A stretch of DNA of 64,000 bases from the NCBI GenBank assembly GCA_030441535.1, contig JAUJFZ010000003.1, positions 124,001-188,000 of the forward strand. Direction: 5' to 3'. This document shows positions 41,583 through 51,056 of this stretch, in pieces. Source of the DNA: Betaproteobacteria bacterium LSUCC0117. Its GTDB lineage: Bacteria > Pseudomonadota > Gammaproteobacteria > Burkholderiales > Burkholderiaceae_C. The position numbers and the translations under genes are program-made. The notes beneath the pieces were generated by a model, which was not told the DNA's origin, ran no database searches, and saw only the letters and a program-made list of their open reading frames with translations. The first letter of the stretch is position 1. Each line of letters opens with the position of its first letter.

Positions 41583-43022
41583 ATGAGCCAAAGTGAGTTG
41601 AACCACCTAACCCAACCCATCGCGGACCTGGTCACCCGTGCGCCGGTGGAAATTTCACCCGATGCCAGCATCGAAGCAGCGGCCCTACAGATGCAGGCCC
41701 ACGATGTGTCCTGTCTGCTGTTGACAACCGACGGTGAGCTCACGGGGATTGTCACGGATCGTGACCTTCGTAACCGCGCCGTTGCAAAGGGGCAGCCGAC
41801 CGATGCCCCGATCAAAATTATCGCCACGCTGACCCCACAAAGTATCGAGGCAACAGCGACTGTTTTTGAAGGTTTGGTCACTATGACCCGTAACCACATT
41901 CATCACCTGCCGATCCTGCGTCACGGTAAACCCATCGGTGTGATCACGGCCACCTCGATCATGCAGACGCAAAATACATCACCCGTTGCGCTGGCGAATA
42001 GTATCCGTCGTCAACATGATTTAGAGGGCTTAGTCGCGGCAACGGCGAACACGGCGACCCTGCAGCAGAGCTTGGCCAACGCCGATGCGTCGGCATACAG
42101 CGTCGGTCATATCATGACAGCGATAACCGACGCAACGACCAACCAACTGCTCGCCATGGCGCACCGGCGGCTTGGACCACCGCCGGTACCTTATGCATGG
42201 GTGGCCGCAGGCTCACAAGGGCGACTCGAACAGACCGCCAAAACCGATCAAGACAATTGTTTGATACTGGACGATTCGTTTGAAGAGGCCACTCATGGCG
42301 CCTACTTCAAGGCACTCTCAACGTTTGTATGTGATGGCCTAAACGCCTGCGGGTACGTGTACTGCCCGGGGAACATGATGGCTGTTAATCCCCAGTGGCG
42401 GGTCACCTTGAGCCAATGGCAAAACTACTTTGAGCGCTGGATCACACAACCAGACCCGAACGCCTTGATGCTGACTTGCGTATTTTTCGATCTCCGATTT
42501 ATCGGCGGGACCGCCAGCCTTTTTCAATCATTACAAGAAGAGGTCTTCCCGCTTGCCCAGAAAAATGGGATCTTTCTGTCGCACATGGTCGCCAACGCCC
42601 TCACCCACCGACCTGCCCTCAACTGGTGGGGGGGCTTGAGTTGGAATCAAGCCAAGCGCCATCCCAAATCGATCAATTTGAAGCACAACGCGATCGTGCC
42701 TATTGTTGACTTAGCCCGGGTCTATGCGCTGGCTGAGGGCATTCCGAGCAGTAACACCTATGACCGTTTACTGGCGGCTGACCACAACGTCGCTGTCAGT
42801 CGCGCCAGTGCACATGACCTGCGCGACACTCTAGCCTACCTCGGCAAACTGCGCATAAAACACCAAGCGGCGCAAACCAAACGCGGGGAAACGGCGGACA
42901 ATTACTTGCGGCTCAATAGCCTGTCAAACTTCGAAAACATACGCATCCACCATGCGTTTAAAACTATCAAGCAACTGCAGGAGGCTTTGGCACATCGCTA
43001 CCAAGCCAGCCGCTTGACTTAA
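41583..43022 (+). CDS. CBS-pair / DUF294 nucleotidyltransferase-like signalling protein
   Basis: 479 residues from the ATG at 41583 (GAAAGGTGAG upstream). Two CBS repeats (about 12-70 and 78-135, e.g. DGELTGIVTDRDLRNR and HGKPIGVITATSIM) can bind adenine nucleotides. DUF294 follows, a GlnD-like nucleotidyltransferase with GSQGRLEQTAKTDQDN at about 210-225, and then its C-terminal helical domain. The N-terminal cyclic-nucleotide-binding domain often found in this family is absent. It is divergent from the DUF4212-SSS pair (142-bp shared region) and overlaps the 3' end of the exonuclease gene by 4 bases. Similar groupings near acetate-type symporters are known to me from other proteobacteria. 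A regulatory role is inference. Confidence 0.88.
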   Translation: MSQSELNHLTQPIADLVTRAPVEISPDASIEAAALQMQAHDVSCLLLTTDGELTGIVTDRDLRNRAVAKGQPTDAPIKIIATLTPQSIEATATVFEGLVTMTRNHIHHLPILRHGKPIGVITATSIMQTQNTSPVALANSIRRQHDLEGLVAATANTATLQQSLANADASAYSVGHIMTAITDATTNQLLAMAHRRLGPPPVPYAWVAAGSQGRLEQTAKTDQDNCLILDDSFEEATHGAYFKALSTFVCDGLNACGYVYCPGNMMAVNPQWRVTLSQWQNYFERWITQPDPNALMLTCVFFDLRFIGGTASLFQSLQEEVFPLAQKNGIFLSHMVANALTHRPALNWWGGLSWNQAKRHPKSINLKHNAIVPIVDLARVYALAEGIPSSNTYDRLLAADHNVAVSRASAHDLRDTLAYLGKLRIKHQAAQTKRGETADNYLRLNSLSNFENIRIHHAFKTIKQLQEALAHRYQASRLT

Positions 43023-45223
43023 TAGGCTAAGCGCGCGTAGTAAGTCTTTTTTGATGCATCCAACGCTTGCTGCAAGGTTGTGATGCCTTGCTCGGCAAGA
43101 AGCGGTAGCAGCTTCAAGAAAATTTCTCCGGTCATGAGCGCATCACTCAGCGCATGATGCCGCTCGGCCACGGGAACGCCTAAATACTGAGCCAATGCCG
43201 TGAGACCGTGTGTTGGTTGCTCAGGTAACGCGACTGCGGCTAACAGCAGGGTATCAAGCACGGGTTGGTCAAATCGCGTCCCCGTCGAGACCTCTTTCAA
43301 TTCCAGAAACCGCATATCAAAAGCTGCGTTGTGCGCCACCAGTACAGAGTCAGCTGCAAATATTTTGAATTGCTGTAGCACTGGCCCAATCGCGGGTGCC
43401 TCGCGCACATCATCAGGGGTGATGCCGTGAATGGCGATACCCGCCTTGGAAATGGACCGCTTCGGATTCACCAATTGTTCCATCACCTCTGACGTGCGCA
43501 ACTTATTACCCACGATGCGCACCGCACCAATTTGGATAATCTCGTCCCCCTGCGAGGGATTCAGGCCGGTCGTCTCGGTATCAAAAACGGTATAGGTGAG
43601 CGACGCCAGCGACTGATCAGCCAAAACGCCGGTAGCAGGCGTCGCACGAAATAGATCGAAGTCGAAAAACTCCGGGCGAGCCGCCGCATGAAACGGCGGA
43701 GCCGAACTTGCCGTTGCAGCGGATGGCGTCGTGACCGTAGGCGCCAGGGTCGGGTTGGGTAACGGCAATTGCCAACGAAAAAACGACTCGTCACGGGTTG
43801 ACGTGCGGTCAAATAACAGCTGCGCTTTGTGACGGGTCACCACATCACGTACGGACATGGCGATGTGCCCTGACTCGACCACCATCGGGTCAAGCTCCCA
43901 GCTCATCGCGGTTTCGGTGCTCATCACATGACCCGTCCACACCAAGTCCAAGTTCGCCTGCCCATCGATGCTCGCGATTCGCAGGGTCAAATAACGCAAC
44001 GCGAACGCATCCACCAAACACGCGGAGAGATGCGCGAGCGCCTGCATCAGCGAGTAACTGTCAACCTCGAGGACCAGATCCTCCTCCGCGGTCTCTACGA
44101 TGACGCGAACGCGCAGCCATGACTGGATTTGTCTGGCCGTGACGCTCAAAAAATCGCCAGCAGTCATCTGTTGCAGCGGCCAAGGTCGAATCAAATCGGC
44201 TACGGCTCTCGCGCCTGCTTTGCGTAATTGCTCGCTGAATAAGCCGACATCGGCTTGAATTTGCGCCCGTAAGGGCTTCCGCGCCGCTTCAGATATGTCC
44301 AGGTGTTGCAGGGCATCAATTGCCGACTTGATACTGCTGAGTCGTGCACGGGAAAAATCAGTGAGCTCATAAAGCCAGGCTTCGCGCTGACTTTGAAGCG
44401 CCTGCTCAGCGGACACATCATTGATCATCAGGACGTAGCCAGTTACCGTTGGCGTGGCTGCTGCAGTCGTATCGCGCGTTGTAATCGCTGTCATGTGAAC
44501 TCGCAGCATGGTGCCTCGATCCGTTAGCCATACAAACTCCGTTGCCGTTTGGCCGGCTAGCCGAGCCACCTGAGCCGACAAAATACCTTGCGCGTGCCGC
44601 ATCAGATCCAAGTCAACCCACTGGGTGACCAATCGCCCGACCTGAAGGGGTAATTCACCGCCGCTCAATAACTCACGCGCCCGCGCATTGAACAACAATA
44701 CCTGCCCGTGGGCGTTACACACCACGATGCTTTGCTTGAGCTCCGCCATCAGCGTCGCCAACTGATTGCGCTCAGTCGCCAACTGGGCGGTTGACTCTTC
44801 AATGACGATCTGCACCTGGTGACGCAGGGTGTCGCGCTCTTCAAGCAAAGCATTGGCCGCACGGGCCAAGGCTTTTTGTGAGTGCCCCCCTTCGACTGGT
44901 AGGGTAACCAGGCGCTCCGCGCGTACCGCCATGGCCAATTGCTCAACCAGACGAGATATCGCGGTCAGGTAGCGAAGTCGAATGTAACGAACCGCAAAAA
45001 CAACGCCGATCAGCCCGGTGAAACCGCACACCAATAGAAGAATGCCGTGGGATTCCCACACACGGACCAACAGTGCGCGCAACGGTTGTGCATCTTCAGC
45101 GGGTAGCGCGGCTAACAGCAACCAGCCGCTGACGGCAAGCCATGCGATGACGAGCCCCAACGTCAGGAGGCTGACCGCCCATGTGGCACGGTCAAAACCC
45201 TTAGTGCCTGCCGGTTGTTGCAT
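43019..45223 (-). CDS. Membrane-anchored degenerate sensor kinase fused to DEDDh 3'-5' exonuclease
   Basis: 734 residues from the ATG at 45223 (first start after the ppsA stop). Order: two membrane segments (about 14-40 and 60-81) enclosing a short periplasmic loop; linker/coiled coil to 155; a PAS-like domain (about 156-270); a region like a histidine kinase dimerisation helix (about 283-345) in which the usual phospho-His is missing (ELTDFSRARLSSIKSA); a degenerate ATPase-like region (about 370-500); a Pro/Ala/Thr linker. A complete DnaQ-type exonuclease follows (about 544-734) with D548, E550 (FDTETTGL), D636 (HNAAFD), H689 and D694 (HHALSD). The nuclease looks active, the kinase looks dead. 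It lies 14 bases downstream of ppsA and probably shares its mRNA. The role is unknown. Confidence 0.85.
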   Translation of the reverse strand: MQQPAGTKGFDRATWAVSLLTLGLVIAWLAVSGWLLLAALPAEDAQPLRALLVRVWESHGILLLVCGFTGLIGVVFAVRYIRLRYLTAISRLVEQLAMAVRAERLVTLPVEGGHSQKALARAANALLEERDTLRHQVQIVIEESTAQLATERNQLATLMAELKQSIVVCNAHGQVLLFNARARELLSGGELPLQVGRLVTQWVDLDLMRHAQGILSAQVARLAGQTATEFVWLTDRGTMLRVHMTAITTRDTTAAATPTVTGYVLMINDVSAEQALQSQREAWLYELTDFSRARLSSIKSAIDALQHLDISEAARKPLRAQIQADVGLFSEQLRKAGARAVADLIRPWPLQQMTAGDFLSVTARQIQSWLRVRVIVETAEEDLVLEVDSYSLMQALAHLSACLVDAFALRYLTLRIASIDGQANLDLVWTGHVMSTETAMSWELDPMVVESGHIAMSVRDVVTRHKAQLLFDRTSTRDESFFRWQLPLPNPTLAPTVTTPSAATASSAPPFHAAARPEFFDFDLFRATPATGVLADQSLASLTYTVFDTETTGLNPSQGDEIIQIGAVRIVGNKLRTSEVMEQLVNPKRSISKAGIAIHGITPDDVREAPAIGPVLQQFKIFAADSVLVAHNAAFDMRFLELKEVSTGTRFDQPVLDTLLLAAVALPEQPTHGLTALAQYLGVPVAERHHALSDALMTGEIFLKLLPLLAEQGITTLQQALDASKKTYYARLAY

Positions 45224-45237
45224 ACGCAGGTGTTGCG

Positions 45238-47646
45238 TTACTGGCCCGCCAGTCGCTTCCAGGTTTGAACCACGGTATCGGGGTTCAAAGAAATGGAGTT
45301 GATGCCGGCGGCCACCAACCATTCCGCAAAATCGGCATGGTCACTGGGCCCCTGACCACAGATACCCACGTATTTACCTTGCTTGCGGCAAGCATCGATT
45401 GCGCGCGTGAGCAACGCCTTGACAGCTGGGTCACGCTCATCGAAGTCTGCGGCCAATAGCTCAAGGCCTGAATCTCGGTCCAACCCCAAAGTCAACTGCG
45501 TGAGATCATTTGAGCCGATGCTGAAGCCATCGAAATATGCCAGGAACTCATCCGCCAATATGGCATTGCTGGGCACCTCACACATCATGATGATCTTCAA
45601 CGCGTTCTCACCGCGCTTCAAACCTTTGGTGGCCAGCAATTCTGTGACCGCTTTAGCCTGTCCCAGCGTACGGACGAAGGGCACCATCAGTTGCACGTTG
45701 GTGAGACCCATCTCGTCACGAACGCGCTTGAGCGCCTCGCACTCCATCGCGAACGCCTCGCCGAAATCAGCACTGATGTATCGCGATGCACCGCGAAAAC
45801 CCAACATGGGGTTCTCTTCATCGGGTTCATAACGCGAACCGCCGATCAACTTGCGATATTCGTTGGACTTGAAGTCAGACAAACGCACGATAACGGGCTT
45901 CGGCCAGTAGGCCGCAGCAATGGTGGCGACCCCTTCGGCCACTTTGTCAACATAGAAGGCCCGTGGGGATGCGTGTCCCCGCGCGACTGACTCCACAGCC
46001 TTTTTCAGATCGGCATCAATATGCGGGTAATCCAAGATGGCCTTCGGATGCACACCGATGTTGTTGTTAATGATGAACTCCAACCGCGCCAACCCCACGC
46101 CCGCATTCGGCAGCTGACAGAAATCGAACGCCAACTGGGGATTACCCACATTCATCATGATCTTCACATCGAGTTCGGGCATGTCACCACGCTGAACTTC
46201 TGATACGTCTGTTTCGAGCAAGCCCTCGTATATGTTGCCGGTGTCGCCCTCCGCACAACTAACGGTGACCAGCGATCCATCGACGAGGCGCTCAGTCGCA
46301 TCCCCACACCCCACAACGGCGGGGATGCCCAACTCGCGGGCAATGATGGCGGCGTGACAGGTCCGCCCGCCACGATTGGTCACGATCGCACTCGCCCGTT
46401 TCATGACGGGCTCCCAGTTGGGATCGGTCATATCCGTCACCAAAATATCACCCGGCTGAACTTTATCCATATCGGCGATATCGTCGACTAAACGAACCGG
46501 GCCGGCGCCAATTTTCTGACCAATCGCACGACCGGAGGCCAAGACTTGGCTTTTGCCCATCAGCGTATAACGCTGCTCAACTTTGCCTTTGGCCTGACTC
46601 TTGACCGTTTCAGGACGCGCCTGCAGGATGTATATCTGACCATCGGTGCCGTCTTTACCCCACTCAATGTCCATGGGACGACCGTAGTGCGCCTCGATGA
46701 CTGTGGCATAGTGCGCCAACTGCGTGACCTCGTCATCGGTCAGGCTATAGCGGTTACGCAATTCACCGGGCACATCTTCCGTCTTCACCAACTTGCCAGA
46801 AGCCGCTTTTTCTTCGGCAGAACTGAACACCATCTGAATCAGCTTGGAGCCCAGGTTGCGACGAATCACCGCCTTGTTCCCCGCCTTGAGCATGGGCTTG
46901 TGGACGTAAAACTCGTCTGGGTTAACGGCACCCTGCACCACTGTTTCGCCCAAACCGTAGCTTGAAGTGATGAACACCACGTCTTCAAAGCCCGACTCGG
47001 TATCAATCGTGAACATGACACCAGCGGCGCCCAAATCCGAACGGACCATGCGCTGCACACCGGCGCTGAGCGCCACATCTGCGTGGGCGAAACCCTTGTG
47101 AACCCGGTAACTGATGGCGCGGTCGTTGTAGAGCGACGCGAACACTTCCTTCATTTTGTGAAGTACATCTTCGATGCCGACAACGTTCAGGAAGGTCTCC
47201 TGTTGACCTGCGAACGACGCGTCAGGCAAGTCCTCGGCCGTGGCAGAGGAGCGGACGGCAAAACTCGCCTGCAAATTATCACCTGCGAGGGTCTGAAAAG
47301 CTGCGCGTATGGCCGCCTCCAAATCGGCGGGGAAAGGCTGCGCCTCTACCATTGCACGAATGTCTGCGCCGGCCTGTGCCAGCGCACGCACATCCTCAAC
47401 ATCCAGGGTGTTCAAACGTGCGTTGATCTTCTCGACCAAGCCATCATGAGCCAGGAAAGCGCGGAACGCGTGAGCCGTCGTTGCAAAGCCCGTCGGCACC
47501 CTAACGCCATCAGGCAACTGGGAAATCATCTCGCCCAAACTGGCGTTCTTACCCCCCACCGCTTCGACATCGCTGTTTCGTAACTGTTCAAAAGGAACGA
47601 CTAACGCAGTTGGACTAAACCTTTCTGATTGCTTAGATTCAGACAT
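45238..47646 (-). CDS. ppsA: Phosphoenolpyruvate synthase
   Basis: 802 residues from the ATG at 47646 (TGGAG ribosome binding site). It turns pyruvate + ATP into PEP + AMP + Pi for gluconeogenesis. The ATP-grasp N-terminal domain starts VVPFEQLRNSDVEAVGGKNASLGEM. The phospho-His domain has GGRTCHAAIIARELGIPAVVG (His near 430), and the PEP-binding barrel ends with GICGQGPSDHADFAEWLV. It is divergent from its regulator ppsR and lies upstream of the sensor-exonuclease gene. Confidence 0.97.
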   Translation of the reverse strand: MSESKQSERFSPTALVVPFEQLRNSDVEAVGGKNASLGEMISQLPDGVRVPTGFATTAHAFRAFLAHDGLVEKINARLNTLDVEDVRALAQAGADIRAMVEAQPFPADLEAAIRAAFQTLAGDNLQASFAVRSSATAEDLPDASFAGQQETFLNVVGIEDVLHKMKEVFASLYNDRAISYRVHKGFAHADVALSAGVQRMVRSDLGAAGVMFTIDTESGFEDVVFITSSYGLGETVVQGAVNPDEFYVHKPMLKAGNKAVIRRNLGSKLIQMVFSSAEEKAASGKLVKTEDVPGELRNRYSLTDDEVTQLAHYATVIEAHYGRPMDIEWGKDGTDGQIYILQARPETVKSQAKGKVEQRYTLMGKSQVLASGRAIGQKIGAGPVRLVDDIADMDKVQPGDILVTDMTDPNWEPVMKRASAIVTNRGGRTCHAAIIARELGIPAVVGCGDATERLVDGSLVTVSCAEGDTGNIYEGLLETDVSEVQRGDMPELDVKIMMNVGNPQLAFDFCQLPNAGVGLARLEFIINNNIGVHPKAILDYPHIDADLKKAVESVARGHASPRAFYVDKVAEGVATIAAAYWPKPVIVRLSDFKSNEYRKLIGGSRYEPDEENPMLGFRGASRYISADFGEAFAMECEALKRVRDEMGLTNVQLMVPFVRTLGQAKAVTELLATKGLKRGENALKIIMMCEVPSNAILADEFLAYFDGFSIGSNDLTQLTLGLDRDSGLELLAADFDERDPAVKALLTRAIDACRKQGKYVGICGQGPSDHADFAEWLVAAGINSISLNPDTVVQTWKRLAGQ

Positions 47647-47854
47647 ACACAAGACTCCACAAAGTTAAAAATGCGGTGTCGCAGTGACAGCAGCAAACAA
47701 GGTTTTGGTGTTCTTCTTGTTACCATGATCGGGCTGGATGCGGAATGCCCCAATTGTAGTGGCTGAATCCCACGCCAATCTTGCAAAACGCCCTCTACTC
47801 CCGCAGCTACTCGCCGTTATGAAACGGATGTAACCGACTGATTTAAATCGATTT
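47647..47854. promoter_or_regulatory. Divergent ppsA-ppsR promoter region
   Basis: 208 bases between two divergent genes that act on the same enzyme. Both promoters must lie here. I see no hexamer pair good enough to name. Confidence 0.5.
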
Positions 47855-48673
47855 ATGCATAACAGAACCGTATTTTTTGTCTCGGATGGTACAGGCATCA
47901 CCGCAGAAACATTTGGTAACGCGATACTCGCGCAATTCAACATCGACGCTCGGCGAGTGCGTTTACCTTACGTCGACACGGTCGATAAGGCGCACCAAGT
48001 CGTCAGACAAATCAACAATACCGCCCAAGTCGAAGGGACACGGCCCATTGTGTTCTCGACACTCGTGAATGCGGAAGTTTTGGACGTCATCAAGAGCAGC
48101 TGCAAGGGCAAGTTACTCGATATGTTTGGCACCTTCGTCGAACCGCTGGAGGCGGAATTGGGTGTCAAATCCAACCACAGAGTCGGCCGTTTTTCTGATG
48201 TTGCGCAATCAAAGGCCTACCATGATCGCATGGAGGCCATTAATTTCTCCCTGGCGCATGATGACGGTCAGAGCAACCGGGATTTGGCCGGGTCCGATGT
48301 GATTTTGATCGGGGTCAGCCGCAGCGGTAAGACGCCGACCTCGCTCTACCTGGCAATGCAATACGGCCTGAAGGCATCCAACTATCCCCTCATCCCAGAA
48401 GACTTTGAGCGCCGTGAATTGCCGCCAGCGTTGATGCCCTTCAAAAAGAAGATCTTCGGCCTGACTATTCAGCCGGATCGCCTGAGCGAGATCCGCAACG
48501 AACGACGACCCAACTCGAAGTACGCCAGCCTAGAAAACTGCCGCTATGAAGTCCATGAGGCGGAATCAATGATGCGCCGTGAGGGCATACGCTGGCTGTC
48601 GACGACCACGAAATCTATCGAAGAGATCGCGACCACCATCCTCCAAGACATGACTTCTGGTCAAGGGTTTTAA
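47855..48673 (+). CDS. ppsR: PEP synthase regulatory protein (kinase/pyrophosphorylase)
   Basis: 272 residues, DUF299 family. It starts RTVFFVSDGTGITAETFGNA and has the P-loop GVSRSGKT (about 153-160). It switches PEP synthase off by ADP-dependent phosphorylation of a threonine near the catalytic histidine and on by phosphate-dependent removal (family knowledge). It is divergent from ppsA. The final 4 bases overlap the end of the convergent membrane-protein gene. Confidence 0.96.
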   Translation: MHNRTVFFVSDGTGITAETFGNAILAQFNIDARRVRLPYVDTVDKAHQVVRQINNTAQVEGTRPIVFSTLVNAEVLDVIKSSCKGKLLDMFGTFVEPLEAELGVKSNHRVGRFSDVAQSKAYHDRMEAINFSLAHDDGQSNRDLAGSDVILIGVSRSGKTPTSLYLAMQYGLKASNYPLIPEDFERRELPPALMPFKKKIFGLTIQPDRLSEIRNERRPNSKYASLENCRYEVHEAESMMRREGIRWLSTTTKSIEEIATTILQDMTSGQGF

Positions 48674-49140
48674 CGAGCCTCGGCATCCGCGCGGCGCTGG
48701 GCGTCGCGCTCGGCGGCTATTTGGGCAGCCTGGTCGGCCAACGCTTTGGCCTTTTTCTCTTCAAGCTCACGCTCTTTCGCCAACTTACGCGCGCTCTTGA
48801 CCCCCAGGTGGGCATGCCGGCTAATCGCATAGTTAAATATCAATTTGCACCAGATAGTGACGCCCGCCATTGCCGTCCATTCATCTTTGGGCAACGTTGC
48901 GGAAACCACGCCGATGATCACACTGAGCGTCACGGTTGCGGCGACCAAGTTGAGCCCTAACGCAAACGGTGCAAATTTCGCAGGGTTTGGAGGCGACTCG
49001 CCACCTTTTAATGCCACCGTTGAAAAGTCGCGCTTCACGGCGATGCGCCATGCCTGTCGATACCAAACAAAGGTCATCGGAAACAGGGCTAAGAAAAGAA
49101 TCCACGTGAGAATCAAATCCACGTATACGTGCATAGCCAT
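48670..49140 (-). CDS. Small membrane protein with charged coiled C-terminal tail, unknown
   Basis: 156 residues from the ATG at 49140 (GAAGG upstream). It has three to four hydrophobic segments (VYVDLILTWILFLALFPMTF; APFALGLNLVAATVTLSVIIGVVS; a weaker third around TIWCKLIFNYAI). A highly charged helical tail follows from about residue 112 (ARKLAKERELEEKKAKA...). I do not recognise a named family. It lies downstream of the second symporter on the same strand, beyond a terminator, and converges on ppsR. Confidence 0.75.
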   Translation of the reverse strand: MAMHVYVDLILTWILFLALFPMTFVWYRQAWRIAVKRDFSTVALKGGESPPNPAKFAPFALGLNLVAATVTLSVIIGVVSATLPKDEWTAMAGVTIWCKLIFNYAISRHAHLGVKSARKLAKERELEEKKAKALADQAAQIAAERDAQRRADAEAR

Positions 49141-49159
49141 AAGGAGAGATACCTTCAAG

Positions 49160-49196
49160 AAAAAAGCCCTGAAGCACGGGCTGCAGGGCTTTTTAT
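49160..49196 (-). terminator. Terminator after the second SSS gene
   Basis: aaaaagccctg / cagggcttttt stem with a 9-10 base loop and A/T tracts on both sides. Read leftward it ends the DUF4212-SSS transcript. It may also work in the other direction. Confidence 0.85.
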
Positions 49197-49242
49197 TTTA
49201 GATGCACCGGGGCGGTGCCCCAGTGCACGTCACCAGCAGAGC

Positions 49243-51045
49243 TTAGTGACCAGTTGCTGCACCCGCACCTTTGGGGATACGGATCGATTCCACCAGCTCT
49301 TGGATGTGCTCAGGTGGTGGCGCTGTGACCTTACAGACCACATACGCAACCACGAAGTTCACAATCGCACCGATGGTACCAATCGCGTTGGGCTCAATGC
49401 CGAACCAGCCGTTCTTGCCGCCGACCAAATCCACAAACTCGGTGCCTTTAATGAACATGATGCCGGTGTGGGCAAACACGTAGAACAAAGTCGCACTCAA
49501 GCCTGCAACCATACCGGCGATGGCACCAGCGCTGTTCATACGCTTGGAGAAGATACCCATCAGGATCGCGGGGAACAATGAGCTCGCCGCAATACCGAAG
49601 GCCAAAGCCACCGTACCGGCAGCGAAGCCAGGCGGGTTCAGACCCAAATATCCGGCGACGAAAACCGCTGCGCCCATGGAGACCTTGCCGGCAAGCAATT
49701 CGCTTTTCTCACTGATCTCAGGGTTGAAAACGCCTTTGATCAAGTCATGCGAAACCGCAGATGAAATCGCCATCAACAAGCCAGCGGCCGTTGACAACGC
49801 TGCAGCCAAACCACCGGCCGCAACCAACGCAATCACCCAGTTGGGTAACAACGCGATCTCGGGGTTCGCCAACACGATGATATCGGCGTTCACGCTGAGC
49901 TCGTTGCCTTTCCAGCCAGCCGCATCAGTCTTGGCCTTGACAGCCTCGTTCTTGGTTGCGTCGTTGTAGTACTGGATACGACCGTCACCGTTCTTGTCGT
50001 CAAACTTCAACAAGCCCGTTACTTCCCAGCGCTTCATCCAATCAGGACGCTCTTCGTACTTGATGCTGTTCTCAGCAGCGAAAAAGTCGCCACCACCCTT
50101 GACCGCGGTGTTAACCGTGGCGTGCAGGTTCAACTTGGCCATCGCGCCAACCGCAGGTGCGGTTGTGTACAAAATCGCGATGAAAACCAAAGCCCAGCCC
50201 GCTGAGGCACGTGCGTCAGACACCTTTGGAACGGTGAAGAAGCGAACGATCACGTGTGGCAAACCAGCCGTACCAATCATCAGTGACACGGTGTACGAGA
50301 ACATGTTCAGCATGTCACCGCGACTGTTGGTGGTGTATTGCGGGAAACCCAACTCGGTCACGACCTGGTCAAGCTTGGCCAACAAGGCACCATCGGTACC
50401 AGCGAAGTCACTACCCAGACCCAATTGTGGGAAGGGGTTGCCAGTCAAGTTCAATGAAATGAACACGGCAGGCACGGTGTAAGCCAAGATCAATACGATG
50501 TATTGCGCGACCTGGGTGTAGGTAATACCCTTCATACCGCCGAACACGGCATACGCGAACACGATCGCCATACCAATGTAGATACCCATTTCTTTCGTGA
50601 CGCCCAAGAAGCGCGAGAAAGCCACACCCACACCTGTCATCTGACCAATGATGTAGGTGATGGAAGCCACCAGCAAACAAATCACGGCAATGGTGCGTGC
50701 ACCCTTGCTGTAGAAACGATCGCCGATGAACTCGGGGACGGTGAACTTACCGAACTTACGCAGGTACGGTGCCAGCAACATGGCCAACAACACATAACCG
50801 CCGGTCCAGCCCATCAGGAACACGGCGCCGCCGTAGCCCATGTTGGAAATCAGACCCGCCATTGAGATGAATGACGCAGCAGACATCCAGTCCGCCGCGG
50901 TAGCCATACCGTTCATGACGGGGTTAACACCACCGCCGGCAACGTAGAACTCGCTGGTACTACCCGCGCGGGCCCAAAACGCGATACCAAGGTAAAGCGC
51001 GAATGTAGCACCCACAATGAGGTAGGTAATTGTTTGTAATTCCAT
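49243..51045 (-). CDS. Sodium:solute symporter, VC_2705/ActP type, with EF-hand-like motif
   Basis: 600 residues, SSS family with about 13 membrane segments: EFYVAGGGVNPVMNGMATAADWMSAASFISMAG, RKFGKFTVPEFIGDRFY, GGMKGITYTQVAQYIVL, AALSTAAGLLMAISSAVSHDL. It resembles cation/acetate symporters (ActP) and the VC_2705 subgroup. The loop before DIIVLANPEIA carries DKNGDGRIQYYN (residues 350-361), an EF-hand-like calcium loop, at the position equivalent to that in the other symporter. It is preceded by its DUF4212 partner (11-base gap). Acetate or another short carboxylate is the likely substrate, but sequence alone does not settle it. Confidence 0.9.
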   Translation of the reverse strand: MELQTITYLIVGATFALYLGIAFWARAGSTSEFYVAGGGVNPVMNGMATAADWMSAASFISMAGLISNMGYGGAVFLMGWTGGYVLLAMLLAPYLRKFGKFTVPEFIGDRFYSKGARTIAVICLLVASITYIIGQMTGVGVAFSRFLGVTKEMGIYIGMAIVFAYAVFGGMKGITYTQVAQYIVLILAYTVPAVFISLNLTGNPFPQLGLGSDFAGTDGALLAKLDQVVTELGFPQYTTNSRGDMLNMFSYTVSLMIGTAGLPHVIVRFFTVPKVSDARASAGWALVFIAILYTTAPAVGAMAKLNLHATVNTAVKGGGDFFAAENSIKYEERPDWMKRWEVTGLLKFDDKNGDGRIQYYNDATKNEAVKAKTDAAGWKGNELSVNADIIVLANPEIALLPNWVIALVAAGGLAAALSTAAGLLMAISSAVSHDLIKGVFNPEISEKSELLAGKVSMGAAVFVAGYLGLNPPGFAAGTVALAFGIAASSLFPAILMGIFSKRMNSAGAIAGMVAGLSATLFYVFAHTGIMFIKGTEFVDLVGGKNGWFGIEPNAIGTIGAIVNFVVAYVVCKVTAPPPEHIQELVESIRIPKGAGAATGH

Positions 51046-51056
51046 TATTGGACTCC

